NCBI GenBank assembly: GCA_035549875.1
Contig: DASZPV010000010.1
Coordinates: 1 to 64,000, forward strand
From: JAKFWI01 sp035549875
Lineage (GTDB): Bacteria > Pseudomonadota > Alphaproteobacteria > Caulobacterales > Aquidulcibacteraceae
DNA: 64,000 bases
Direction: 5' to 3'
Shown here: piece by piece, positions 49,980 through 58,681 of the stretch
Layout: the number at the start of each line of letters is the position of its first letter
How positions within the stretch are numbered: the first letter of the stretch is position 1
Notes under the pieces: model-generated
What the model was told of the DNA's origin: nothing
The model's input: the letters and a program-made list of their open reading frames with translations, nothing else
The model's database searches: none
Position numbers and translations under genes: made by a program

Positions 49980-51845
49980 TCACGAACCAGCAAGCCTAAC
50001 GTCAAGCACTGCGGCGCGCCCCTCGACCTGCACTGCATGAAAACAACGATCGAGCGCGGCCTCCAGATCGGCGGCTTTTTCCACGATCTCTGCATGCGCG
50101 CCGCCGGCCGCCGCGGCTATGCCGGCATAATCGGCCTGAGGGTGAAAACTCATGTCCAAATCTTTGCTGCGGCTGGCATAGCCGTCCGGATGCACCGCCA
50201 GCGTCGAAAGCTTCGGCGATTTCCACCCGCCATTGTTATAAATCACCGTCAGGAATGGCGTTTCATACCGGCGCGCCATCCAATGCACGGAGGATGGCAC
50301 AGAAAACATGTACGAGCCATCGCCCGTCAACGCGATCACGGTCTTGTCAGGGTGAGCCAGCTTGGCGCCGATCGCGGCCCCGCCGTGCCAGCCTAACGAC
50401 CCGCCGCCGCTGGTGAAGATCGTTCCCGGCCGGCTAAGCGCGAGATGATCGAAAATGACCTGGTAATTCGAAATGCCTTCGTTGATCACCAGGGTGTCCG
50501 GCGTCATCCGCGCGCGCAGCGCAGCCGTTAAAAGCTCCGCCGTGAGCGTCCTAGTCGAGCGCTCTCTTTTTGCGAGTTGCGCTTTTCGCAGCGCGTGCAG
50601 TTTCTCCCAGATCGCGCGCCGCTTCCCGACAAGCGCCTGGTCCAACGGACCCGTGTCGAGTTCGGTATTGAGCTGTCGCAGCGCTGTCAGCGCATCCGCC
50701 GCGAACCGGCCGCTTGCGGAAATGTACCACAACGGCATCTGCATCTTCAGCGGATCGACGTCGATGTGATAGATTTTAGCCCGTGTATCCGGCCGACTGA
50801 CGCTGCCGATCCAGGGAACGTCGCAATCGATCACGAGCACGACGTCGGCTTTGGAAAGGGCGACATTCTGGGACGGCTCGTTCCACTGGCTTCCCTGATA
50901 CAGAACGTTGTCATGGGGAAAGTTCATGTAACCGGGAACCGATTCCAGAACGCCGGCCCCAAGCCTTTCGCAAAGTTGAATCAGCTCATCCACAGCCGCG
51001 GGCTTTCGCCCGACAAACGATGTGACCACCAGCGGCGCGCGCGCAGTCGCGAGCGCCGTCGCCACCTCGGTGACGGCATCTGGCGCCAGCGCCCCCGGCG
51101 CGATGGGCTTCCATTGCTCAGGGACCAGTTTCGTGACTGGCGCCGTGGCCTCCATCACCTCACGGGCCGCGGTCAGATACACCGGCCCTTTCGGATCGCT
51201 GCACGCGAACTGAAACGCGCGCGCCACGAGCTGCTTCAGGTTGGCGGCGACGCGTATCTCTCCGTCATAGCGCATGTAGCCGCGCACGAGCCCGCGCTGG
51301 TCATGCACGTCCTGTATCCAGTGAATGAATTCATTGCGGCTGCCCTTGAGTTCGCCCTCCTGCGTCAGGGGCGAGGCGCCGGCGAAAATGAAGACCGGTA
51401 TTCTGCCCTTCGCTGCATTATGCACCGCGCCGGCCAACGCCTGCGTGCCACACTCAACATGCACGAGCACGGCTTGAGGGCGGCCCGTTACCGAGGCGAA
51501 ACCGTGGGCCGCGCTGAGGCCGACCATTTCATTCGGGCAGGTGATGACCCGCGGCATGGGTTTACGGCCGGCTCGCGCGCCGGCGATGCTTTCAACAACG
51601 GCGGGATGATCGCTGCCAAAATTCGCGAATATGAACTCAACGCCTAAATCCTGCAGGGCGTCGATGAGGGCGGCGCCGCCTGTGTGAGCGGGCCCGATGG
51701 TCGCAACGTTGGGTTCGCCCTGCTTTGCTTCAAGGCCCTGTTCGCCAACCAAAATTGGTTTGCGCGGCGCGGCTTGCTCACCTACCCTCAAAACCGATGC
51801 CTCCAACAGTGATTGTGTGGTATCAAACTGTCTGGGGCAGATCAA
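49980..51845 (-). CDS. TPP-dependent decarboxylase/carboligase-like enzyme
   Basis: 621 residues from the TTG at 51845, the first codon of the frame; the conserved domain begins about residue 53 (HTGGAALIDALQDLGVEFIFANFG), and no ATG lies between, so the start is uncertain. The PYR domain has the catalytic Glu in CPNEMVGLSAAHGFA; the TPP-binding motif is GDGSYMFSVPSSVHWMARRYETPFLTVIYNN (GDG to NN). This is the acetolactate synthase/benzoylformate decarboxylase/glyoxylate carboligase superfamily. The FAD-binding details that mark true acetolactate synthases are not evident. It could decarboxylate a 2-oxoacid to an aldehyde for the NahF-type dehydrogenase, or join two glyoxylates. Divergent from a MarR gene. 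Confidence 0.85.
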   Translation of the reverse strand: MICPRQFDTTQSLLEASVLRVGEQAAPRKPILVGEQGLEAKQGEPNVATIGPAHTGGAALIDALQDLGVEFIFANFGSDHPAVVESIAGARAGRKPMPRVITCPNEMVGLSAAHGFASVTGRPQAVLVHVECGTQALAGAVHNAAKGRIPVFIFAGASPLTQEGELKGSRNEFIHWIQDVHDQRGLVRGYMRYDGEIRVAANLKQLVARAFQFACSDPKGPVYLTAAREVMEATAPVTKLVPEQWKPIAPGALAPDAVTEVATALATARAPLVVTSFVGRKPAAVDELIQLCERLGAGVLESVPGYMNFPHDNVLYQGSQWNEPSQNVALSKADVVLVIDCDVPWIGSVSRPDTRAKIYHIDVDPLKMQMPLWYISASGRFAADALTALRQLNTELDTGPLDQALVGKRRAIWEKLHALRKAQLAKRERSTRTLTAELLTAALRARMTPDTLVINEGISNYQVIFDHLALSRPGTIFTSGGGSLGWHGGAAIGAKLAHPDKTVIALTGDGSYMFSVPSSVHWMARRYETPFLTVIYNNGGWKSPKLSTLAVHPDGYASRSKDLDMSFHPQADYAGIAAAAGGAHAEIVEKAADLEAALDRCFHAVQVEGRAAVLDVRLAGS

Positions 51846-51900
51846 GCTGCGTTTCTGGTGGATTTGCCAGTTGCACGCTTACCGGTTGAGCGAGGAATCC

Positions 51901-52413
51901 GTGGAAACACAACACGCGGAGCGCACGGAACACGCAGCTCCACCGATGGTCGAATTCGGTGAGTTGGGCGACTTTATCGCTTTTTACCTTAGGATTACGC
52001 AGACGCTCTCGTTTCAGGCGTTTGTAAAGCAGGCGGGCGAAACCGAAAGGAATCTTCGGGCGGGATATTTCGCTGTCCTGACGTTAATTGGCGAAAATCC
52101 GGGCATTACGCAGACCGCGCTCAGTCGGGCGAACGGTCGCGACAAGTCTTCGCTAACGCCCGTTATCGACGAACTGGAGCGGCGCGAGTTCCTGACGCGG
52201 CGGCGCGTCGAGACCAATCGCCGGGCCTATGCGCTTGAATTGACGCCGGCAGGAGAGCGCGCGCGGCGCGTGCTCCTGAAGGCCGCCCTCCGGCACGAAA
52301 AAAATCTGCGGACCATTCTCGGGAAGACCGACAGTGAGGAACTGTTCCGCCTGCTTAAACTTCTTTCTTCCGCCCTGACGAAAAAGCTCGCTAACGGGCA
52401 TCCGCAACCCTAG
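51901..52413 (+). CDS. MarR-family transcriptional regulator
   Basis: 170 residues from the GTG at 51901, five bases after GAGG; the longer upstream frame has no regulator-like sequence. Winged helix: LRAGYFAVLTLIGENPGITQTALSRANGRDKSSLTPVIDELERREFLTRRRVETNRRAYALELTPAGERA, which is full MarR pattern including the recognition helix and wing. The C-terminal helix completes the dimer interface. It is divergent from the TPP enzyme, with overlapping control regions, so it probably governs the 51845-40418 run. ACAGT (51806-51810) and ACTGT (51827-51831) form a small inverted repeat just inside the divergent frame. Confidence 0.87.
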   Translation: METQHAERTEHAAPPMVEFGELGDFIAFYLRITQTLSFQAFVKQAGETERNLRAGYFAVLTLIGENPGITQTALSRANGRDKSSLTPVIDELERREFLTRRRVETNRRAYALELTPAGERARRVLLKAALRHEKNLRTILGKTDSEELFRLLKLLSSALTKKLANGHPQP

Positions 52414-52425
52414 ACCGAGCGGCGC

Positions 52426-53706
52426 TCAGACGCCCTCGGCTGGCGCCGGCCGGCGCAACCACGCCAGCAGCGCCGCCAGGACGCAGCCGGCGACGATGCC
52501 CGCGGTCAGGTCCCTGACGATCGTCAGCGCGAAGGTTGCGGTCAGAACGAGCCCTGTCGGCCATGCCCTGAGCAGGCGCGCGAACTCGGCCTTTTCCGCC
52601 ATGTTCCAGCACACCGCCACCAGCACGCCGGCGAGCGCCGGCAAGGGAATATAGCCGGCAAGCGGCGCGGCGATGATCATGAACAGGAGCAGGATCACGG
52701 CGTGCAGCATGCCCGATATGGGGCTTTTCGCGCCGGCGCGGATATTGGTCGCCGTGCGCGCGATGGTTCCGGTGACGCAGAGGCCGCCAAAACAGGCTGA
52801 CGCCATATTGGCTACGCCCTGCCCTATCAGCTCCATGTTGGAGCGATGTTTGCGGCCTGTCATGGCGTCGGCCACCTTGGCGGACAGGAGACTTTCAACC
52901 GCGCCTAGCAGGGTAAAGCTGAATGCCGCCGGCAGGGCGCGCATCACCAGATCCCCGGACATTGCCGGCAGGGCCGGCCAGGGCAATCCGCGCGGAATGC
53001 TGCCGAAGCGCGAGGCGATGGTCTCGACTGGCAGACCCCCAAGCATCGTAATCAGCGCCGCCGCCGCGACGGCGATCAGCATCCCCGGCCAGTTGGGACG
53101 GGTCTTCCGCAATCCGAAAATGATCGCAGCGGTCGCCGCGCCTACCGCGAACGCATCGATGTTGAACGTCGAGGCTGCATGCGCAAGCGCGCCTAGCTTG
53201 GGAATAATCGGTCCTGGTTCGGCGCCGGCCAGCCTCAGCCCGCCCAGATCTTTCAGTTGGCTCACCAGGATGGTGACGGCGATTCCGCTGGTGAACCCGA
53301 CTGTCACGGCGTGCGGCATATAGCGCACCAGCGAGCCGATCCTGAGCGCCCCCAACACCACGAGCATCGCGCCCGAGAGCAGCACCGCAACCAATAGCCC
53401 CTCAAGCCCGATGCTCGCTGCAGTGGACGCCATAAGCGTGATGAAGGCGCCGGCGGGACCGCCAATCTGAAAGCGGCTCCCGCTCAGCGCGGAAACAACG
53501 AACCCGCCGACAATCGCCGTGAACAGCCCGCGATCCGGCGATACGCCGGAAGCGACAGCAATCGCCATCGACAGCGGCAACGCAACGATCGCCACCGTCA
53601 CCGCGGCGGTCAAATCGTGCCGAAACGCCCCCAGATCATACCCCTCGCTCAGGGTCGTAATCAGTTTTGGACGAAAGAGATGGGCTGTCGCCTCGCCGTT
53701 GGGCAT
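52426..53706 (-). CDS. SulP-family anion transporter lacking STAS domain
   Basis: 426 residues from ATG 53706 (TTG 53736 is an alternative). FRHDLTAAVTVAIVALPLSMAIAVASGVSPDRGLFTAIVGGFVVSALSGSRFQIGGPAGAF is the SulP signature, followed by hydrophobic segments through ALLAWLRRP at the C-terminus. SulP proteins usually end in a cytosolic STAS domain of 100 or more residues; here the reading frame stops right after the membrane part. It may carry sulfate, bicarbonate or a dicarboxylate. Convergent with the MarR gene and divergent from the copper cluster. Confidence 0.88.
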   Translation of the reverse strand: MPNGEATAHLFRPKLITTLSEGYDLGAFRHDLTAAVTVAIVALPLSMAIAVASGVSPDRGLFTAIVGGFVVSALSGSRFQIGGPAGAFITLMASTAASIGLEGLLVAVLLSGAMLVVLGALRIGSLVRYMPHAVTVGFTSGIAVTILVSQLKDLGGLRLAGAEPGPIIPKLGALAHAASTFNIDAFAVGAATAAIIFGLRKTRPNWPGMLIAVAAAALITMLGGLPVETIASRFGSIPRGLPWPALPAMSGDLVMRALPAAFSFTLLGAVESLLSAKVADAMTGRKHRSNMELIGQGVANMASACFGGLCVTGTIARTATNIRAGAKSPISGMLHAVILLLFMIIAAPLAGYIPLPALAGVLVAVCWNMAEKAEFARLLRAWPTGLVLTATFALTIVRDLTAGIVAGCVLAALLAWLRRPAPAEGV

Positions 53707-53829
53707 GCGGTTACATAGTGTTGAAATCGTACCCAACTCGTCAATTGCGCCTCTTGGCCTACCGTCTCATGCAAGGCGCGACAGGCCGCCACGGATCAAT
53801 TCAGGCCGGTTTCCGGCAGTGTCCGCCCG

Positions 53830-54243
53830 ATGTTCCGGCCCGCGTGGATTCGCAAGCATGGCCAAGCCTTCGCGGCGCTCGCGCTGCTGGCGATGATCGT
53901 GCGCGCCATCGTGCCGGCCGGCTACATGCTGGCGCCGGCGCGCCACGGCGAGTTGCTGGCGATTACCCTCTGCTCCGGCCACGGCCCGGTTGAAGCGCTG
54001 ATCGATCTGAAGACCGGCGCCCTGGTGGAGCATCAGAAAAAGGCGCCGGAGAAGTCCGCCGCCAGCGATGCGCCTTGCGTATTCGCCGCGGTTCCTGCAC
54101 TCGCCGCGCCCGAAGCGCCGTTAACATTGGCCGTGCGCTTTATTGCAATCGGCGCCGCGCCGTCTCGTCTCGCCGCGGTTGCGCCCGGCCGCGGCCTGGC
54201 CGCGCCGCCGCCCTGGGCCACAGGCCCGCCCGCCACCGCCTGA
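53830..54243 (+). CDS. DUF2946 family membrane-anchored protein
   Basis: 137 residues. One N-terminal hydrophobic segment with the family pattern FAALALLAMIVRAIVPAGYMLAPA, then ITLCSGHG, an acidic/lysine stretch, a CVFAA motif and an Ala/Pro-rich tail. Two Cys and one His in CSGHG suggest metal handling. DUF2946 genes are commonly found beside TonB receptors and copper proteins, as here (TonB receptor 74 nt downstream). Function unproved. Confidence 0.78.
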   Translation: MFRPAWIRKHGQAFAALALLAMIVRAIVPAGYMLAPARHGELLAITLCSGHGPVEALIDLKTGALVEHQKKAPEKSAASDAPCVFAAVPALAAPEAPLTLAVRFIAIGAAPSRLAAVAPGRGLAAPPPWATGPPATA

Positions 54244-54258
54244 TCCCACGCCAAGTAC

Positions 54259-54274
54259 GGCCAGCACGCTGGCC
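54259..54274. promoter_or_regulatory. Inverted repeat between DUF2946 and TonB receptor genes
   Basis: GGCCAGCACGCTGGCC: 7-bp perfect arms around AC. It could be an attenuating hairpin or a metal-regulator site. No T-run follows. Confidence 0.3.
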
Positions 54275-54317
54275 GCATTCGCGCATTCGCGCGCGCTTAC
54301 CCATCAGGTGAATCCAC

Positions 54318-56582
54318 ATGCACGCACATCAAATGGCGTTGGCCCTCGCCGGCCTTGCCGCCCTTCCCGCCTCGGCGCTGGCGCAAGAACACGCCATCAT
54401 CGTCAACGGCAAGCACAAGATTATTCAGGAACAGACCCCCGCTTCCATCGTCTCACGCAGCGTCGAAGACATCGAGCGCACGACGAACGTGATCAATACC
54501 GAAGACGCGCTGCGCTATTTTCCAAACATCCTCGTGCGCAAGCGCCACGTGGGCGATACGCAGGCGCCGATTTCGACGCGTACATCCGGCGTCGGCGCCA
54601 GCGCGCGCAGCCTGATTTACGCCGATGGCGTGCTGGTCTCTGCGCTGATCGGCAACAACAATTCCAATGCGTCGCCGAAATGGGGCATGATCGCGCCCGA
54701 CGAGATTGCCGGCGTCGACGTGCTCTACGGCCCGTTTTCGGCCGCCTATCCCGGCAATTCCATTGGCGCGGTCGTCAACATCGCCACGCGCATGCCGGAG
54801 AAGCTTGAAGGCAGTCTGAGCACGTCCGGCAGCCTGCAACACTTCCACCAATACACGACGAAAGACGATTTCGGCGCGCATCAATTCGCCGCGACGTTCG
54901 GCGACCGCTTCGGCGCGTTTTCCTTCTGGCTATCGGCCCAGCAGACGCAAAGCGACAGCCAGCCCCTGGCCTACGCCACCGCAACGCGCCCGGCCGCTCC
55001 CAGCGCCGCTGGAACCCCGCTCACCGGCGCGTTTACCGACCTCAACCGCACCGGCGCGCCGATCGCCGTGCTCGGCGCGACCGGCTTCGAGGGCCAGACG
55101 CAGGATAATCTCAAGCTCAAGCTCGCCTGGGATTTCACCGCGCAGACCCATTTGATGTTTACACTCGGCCGGTTCGGCAACGACACCAACTCAACCGTCC
55201 GGAGCTATCTGCGCAACGCAACCGGCGACACGGTCTATGCGGGCGGGCCGTTCAACATCGGCGGCTACAACTACACGATTGCCGCAACGACGTTCTCGAA
55301 CAATGTCTATGCGTTCGATGAGGCGCAGTGGATGCGCAGCCTGTCCCTCGATCACAGCGGCGACGCGCTTGATTGGCGCATCGTCGCCAGCGATTATGAT
55401 TACGAGAAGAGCCAGCAGCGCACGCCTTCAACCGCTCTGCCCGGCGCATTCACCGGCGGAGCGGGTTCGATCACGCGGTTCGACGGCACAGGCTGGCGCA
55501 CGCTCGACAGCAAGCTGGTCTGGCGCGGCATCGATGCGCACGAGATCAGTTTCGGCGCCCATGGCGACGAATACGAACTCGCCAACAATCGCTTCAATAC
55601 GGTCGATTGGCTCTCCGGCCCCGCCGGCGCCCTCGCCAGCGCCGCGCGCGGCAAAACCCGAACTTACGCCGCCTGGGCGCAGGATGCATGGCGCATTAGC
55701 GATGCGTTCAAGCTGACCACCGGCGCACGCTTCGAAAGCTGGCAGGCGCGCGACGGGCTGAATTATTCGCTCTCGCCAACGCTCAACGTGGCCCAGCCCA
55801 CACGCGACGCCGACAAGCTCTCGCCGAAAGCCACACTCGAATGGTCGTTCGCGCCGGACTGGACGGCGCGCGCCTCTTTCGGCCGCGCCTATCGGTTCCC
55901 GACGGTCGGCGAGCTTTACCAGGCGATCACCACCGGCTCGACGCTGACCTCGCCCAATCCCAACCTGCGCCCCGAGCGGGCGCTCTCCACGGAATGGGCT
56001 ATCGAGCGCATGACCGGAAACGGCAGCCTGCGCGCAACCGTGTTCACCGAAGACCTGAGCGACGCGCTGATTTCGCAGACTGCGCCGCTTGTGCCCGGCT
56101 CGACCACTTTGTTCAGCTACGTGCAGAACATCGACAGGGTGCGCAGCCGCGGCGTCGAGATCGTCGCCGAGCAGAACGACGTGCTGGTCCACGGGCTCTC
56201 GCTTTCGGGCTCGGCAACCTATGTGGACTCCCAGATCACCCGCGACGCCGCGTTCCGCGCCGCGGAAGGCAAGCAAACGCCGCAGGTTCCGCGCTGGCGC
56301 GCCACCGCCGTCGCGACCTGGCGGCCTGACGACAAATGGGCGTTCACCGTCGCGGGCCGTTACAGCGACCGCGTCTACGCCACGATCGACAATACCGACC
56401 CCGTCACCCACACCTATCAGGGCTTTGACGATTACCTGGTGTTCGATCTACGCGCCGCGCTCGCGCTGAACGCCCACTGGAGCGCGGCGGTCGGCATCGA
56501 GAATATCGGGGCGGAAGATTACTTCATCTTCCATCCGTTCCCCCAACGCACGGCGACCGCCGAACTGAAGTACCGGTTTTGA
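54318..56582 (+). CDS. TonB-dependent outer membrane receptor
   Basis: 754 residues; CAGGTGA precedes the ATG. Signal peptide MHAHQMALALAGLAALPASALAQ. The plug domain has DALRYFPNILVRKRHVGDTQAPIS, YADGVLVSA, EIAGVDVLYGPFSAAYPGNSIGAVVNIATR. The barrel is rich in alternating aromatic strands, with YRFPTVGELYQAITTGSTL and PNPNLRPE-like LRPERALSTEWAIER late in the sequence, ending in the expected C-terminal Phe (AELKYRF). It imports a metal complex or other ligand using TonB energy. Neighbours DUF2946 and YcnI/DUF1775 point to copper. Confidence 0.92.
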   Translation: MHAHQMALALAGLAALPASALAQEHAIIVNGKHKIIQEQTPASIVSRSVEDIERTTNVINTEDALRYFPNILVRKRHVGDTQAPISTRTSGVGASARSLIYADGVLVSALIGNNNSNASPKWGMIAPDEIAGVDVLYGPFSAAYPGNSIGAVVNIATRMPEKLEGSLSTSGSLQHFHQYTTKDDFGAHQFAATFGDRFGAFSFWLSAQQTQSDSQPLAYATATRPAAPSAAGTPLTGAFTDLNRTGAPIAVLGATGFEGQTQDNLKLKLAWDFTAQTHLMFTLGRFGNDTNSTVRSYLRNATGDTVYAGGPFNIGGYNYTIAATTFSNNVYAFDEAQWMRSLSLDHSGDALDWRIVASDYDYEKSQQRTPSTALPGAFTGGAGSITRFDGTGWRTLDSKLVWRGIDAHEISFGAHGDEYELANNRFNTVDWLSGPAGALASAARGKTRTYAAWAQDAWRISDAFKLTTGARFESWQARDGLNYSLSPTLNVAQPTRDADKLSPKATLEWSFAPDWTARASFGRAYRFPTVGELYQAITTGSTLTSPNPNLRPERALSTEWAIERMTGNGSLRATVFTEDLSDALISQTAPLVPGSTTLFSYVQNIDRVRSRGVEIVAEQNDVLVHGLSLSGSATYVDSQITRDAAFRAAEGKQTPQVPRWRATAVATWRPDDKWAFTVAGRYSDRVYATIDNTDPVTHTYQGFDDYLVFDLRAALALNAHWSAAVGIENIGAEDYFIFHPFPQRTATAELKYRF

Positions 56583-56591
56583 GGGACAAAA

Positions 56592-57122
56592 ATGAAACAC
56601 GCTTACTTTGGCGCCGCGCTGTTTGCGGCGCTTGCGTTCCCCTCGCTCGCATTGGCGCACGTCTCGCTTGCCGTGCCGGCGGCCCTGGGCGGCTCCTATT
56701 ATGTCGGCGCATTTAGGCTCAGCCACGGCTGCGGCGCCTCGCCGACCATTTCGGTCCGCATCGACATACCGGCGGAGATCGACATCGCCCGCCCGCAACC
56801 CAAGCCCGGCTGGAGTTTGACGGTCACCCGCCAGCGTCTGGCCAAGCCAGTCCAATCGGAGGGCGGCATGGTCGCTGACCGCGTGTCCGCCATCACTTGG
56901 ACGGGCCAACTTCCCGCCGACCAGTTCGACGAATTCGCCATCATGATGCGCGTGCCGCCGCGCGGCGGAGCGCTGTATTTTCCCGTGGTGCAGACTTGCG
57001 CCGAGGGCGAGCGGCGCTGGGTCGATGTCCCCAAGCCCGGCGCGCGCGCCGCAAATCCCGCCGCGGTTTTGCAACTCGCCGCCCCGTCAAACCAGCAAGT
57101 CGCGCAGGAGCACCGCCACTAG
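56592..57122 (+). CDS. ycnI: YcnI/DUF1775 family copper-binding protein
   Basis: 176 residues, nine bases after the receptor stop, with GAGGG upstream. Signal peptide to LALA; the mature protein begins HVSL, putting His23 at the new N-terminus, where characterised YcnI domains bind Cu(II) through a single-histidine brace. RLSHGCGASPTISVRIDIP and the late W in RRWVDVP fit the DUF1775 fold. There is no C-terminal membrane helix, so it is soluble in the periplasm. Part of a three-gene copper uptake unit with DUF2946 and the receptor. Confidence 0.85.
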   Translation: MKHAYFGAALFAALAFPSLALAHVSLAVPAALGGSYYVGAFRLSHGCGASPTISVRIDIPAEIDIARPQPKPGWSLTVTRQRLAKPVQSEGGMVADRVSAITWTGQLPADQFDEFAIMMRVPPRGGALYFPVVQTCAEGERRWVDVPKPGARAANPAAVLQLAAPSNQQVAQEHRH

Positions 57123-57190
57123 ACTAGCTAAAGGGAAGACTCCCGTTCGCTGGCGCTATATCAAGGGCGCCGGCAACGGGGGACGATGTC

Positions 57191-57526
57191 ATGACCAACA
57201 CACGCTCAATAACCGGCGTGAGCGCCATTGCGCTCGCGATCGTGTTCAACATTCCGTTTTCGATCCTGGGCTATCCCGATGTGTTGCGTCGCCCGGCCGG
57301 CGAGGTGCAATGGAAAGAGAGCGCCCGCATTTGCGCCGGGATCGGCTTTGCGACGGCGCTGGCCATCGTGCTGGGAACCGGCGAAGGCCTGGCCATCGCT
57401 CTGGGGCAATCCGGCGAACCTTTCAGCCTCGCCACCATCGCCGGCTTTATCGGCCTCACCTTATGGCTGATCGCCACCGGTATTGGCCTGCTACGCGCAA
57501 AGCCCCACTACGGCGTTACGCCGTAG
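57191..57526 (+). CDS. Small inner-membrane protein, function unknown
   Basis: 111 residues, ATG after GGGGGAC. Three hydrophobic stretches (about 8-28, 46-64, 80-101) predict three membrane helices. No family recognised. Its last 19 bases, including the stop, overlap the end of the convergent TPR gene in a perfect palindrome, and both proteins end YGVTP. Confidence 0.7.
   Translation: MTNTRSITGVSAIALAIVFNIPFSILGYPDVLRRPAGEVQWKESARICAGIGFATALAIVLGTGEGLAIALGQSGEPFSLATIAGFIGLTLWLIATGIGLLRAKPHYGVTP
57508..57526. terminator. Perfect palindrome spanning two overlapping stop codons
   Basis: CTACGGCGTTACGCCGTAG has 9-base perfect arms around one base. It contains TAG stops for both convergent genes and codes YGVTP-stop on both strands. 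It could serve as a bidirectional hairpin, though no T-run follows. Confidence 0.55.
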
Positions 57527-58566
57527 CCGACGAAAGTCTTGGCGATATCGGCCTTCAGCGCCGTCGCCGCAGCGATGTCAGCCTGCCCGTCGGCGGCTTT
57601 GCCGAGCCGAAGCGCGGCGACGCCGCGTCCGAATTTGTAACCGGCATACGTAGGATCGCCGCGCGCCGCCGCATCGTAATCGTTCCACGCTTCCTGAAAG
57701 CGGCCTTGCTTCAGGCCTACCAATCCTCGGCTATCGAGATAGGAAGGGTCGTTGTTCGATAGCCGAATGGCGGCGTCGCATTCCGTACGCGCGCGGTCGT
57801 AATCGCTGTTGAGATTAGCCGCGCGGACCCAGCAGGCGCTGTTGTGATAAGACGCGTTGTCCGGCGCCAGTTTAGCCGCCTGGTCGTAGTCGGCCATGGC
57901 ATGGGCGTAATCACGCAGCGCGTAATAGGCCTCGCCCCGGCTATAATATGAGGCTGCATCATTCGGATTGAGCCTGATCAACTGGTCGTAATCGCCGATA
58001 GCGTGCACGTAATCGTTCTGCGACTCGTAAGCGCCAGCGCGCTGCGAATAGGCGATCTGTGATTGGGGATCGAGCGTTATCGCCTGGGTGTAGTCGGCGA
58101 TCGCATGCGGATAATCGCGCTGACCGCCGTAGGAGACGCCCCGACCGACGAAGGCGAGCGTCATTTTCGGATCGAGTCTTATCGCCTCATTACAGTCAGC
58201 CATCCCCAGCTTGTATTCGTCCTGCATATTGTGGGCGGCGCAGCGATTGTTGAAAAAGTATGGGTCCTGGGGGTTCAGCTTGATAGCCTGATCGTAATCG
58301 GCAACCGCCTTGGCCCAGTTCTTCAACGCCCGATAGGCAAGCCCGCGCCTGTGAAACGCGTCCGCCAGATCAGCCGTCGACAAGGTTCCCGATTGGATAA
58401 GCGCCGTGCAGCCGCCGATGCGCAGATCCGCCTGATACTCATCCTTTTCGCAATACGCCCTCTGCTGGTCCACGCTCTGCGCCAAAGCGGACGGCGCCCC
58501 GAGCACGGGACCACTCGCCAGCGCGAACAGCGCGGAAAATACCCTAACCAATCCCACCGTTTTCAT
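57508..58566 (-). CDS. Secreted TPR-repeat protein
   Basis: 352 residues from ATG 58566, behind GGGAGGCG; the upstream ATG at 58785 adds a non-conserved segment. Signal peptide cleaved near SALAQS. At least seven tetratricopeptide repeats follow, each with the form AxxxYxxAIxDYDQAIxLNPxD: DAFHRRGLAYRALKNWAKAVADYDQAIKLNP and AIADYTQAITLDP are clear examples. Cys residues flank the first repeats. TPR proteins act as protein-binding scaffolds; the partner is unknown. Convergent and overlapping with the small membrane protein gene. Confidence 0.88.
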   Translation of the reverse strand: MKTVGLVRVFSALFALASGPVLGAPSALAQSVDQQRAYCEKDEYQADLRIGGCTALIQSGTLSTADLADAFHRRGLAYRALKNWAKAVADYDQAIKLNPQDPYFFNNRCAAHNMQDEYKLGMADCNEAIRLDPKMTLAFVGRGVSYGGQRDYPHAIADYTQAITLDPQSQIAYSQRAGAYESQNDYVHAIGDYDQLIRLNPNDAASYYSRGEAYYALRDYAHAMADYDQAAKLAPDNASYHNSACWVRAANLNSDYDRARTECDAAIRLSNNDPSYLDSRGLVGLKQGRFQEAWNDYDAAARGDPTYAGYKFGRGVAALRLGKAADGQADIAAATALKADIAKTFVGYGVTP

Positions 58567-58681
58567 GATGCGCCTCCCGACCCGGCTGCATCTTATATCT
58601 AATCGGGACCGTGGAAGAAATGACCCGCCCTCGTTTTGACGCCCCGCGCCCAGCGCGCTAGGCGTTCGCCCCGGAGTACTC

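Noticed and set aside
49980..51845. Naming the TPP enzyme as glyoxylate carboligase or acetolactate synthase.
   Set aside because: Superfamily motifs alone do not separate these; glyoxylate carboligase lacks the catalytic Glu, which is present here, so that specific name is unlikely.
58567..58681. Fluoride riboswitch ahead of the FMN reductase/crcB genes.
   Set aside because: The conserved GGnGATGG core of that riboswitch is not visible in the short leader.
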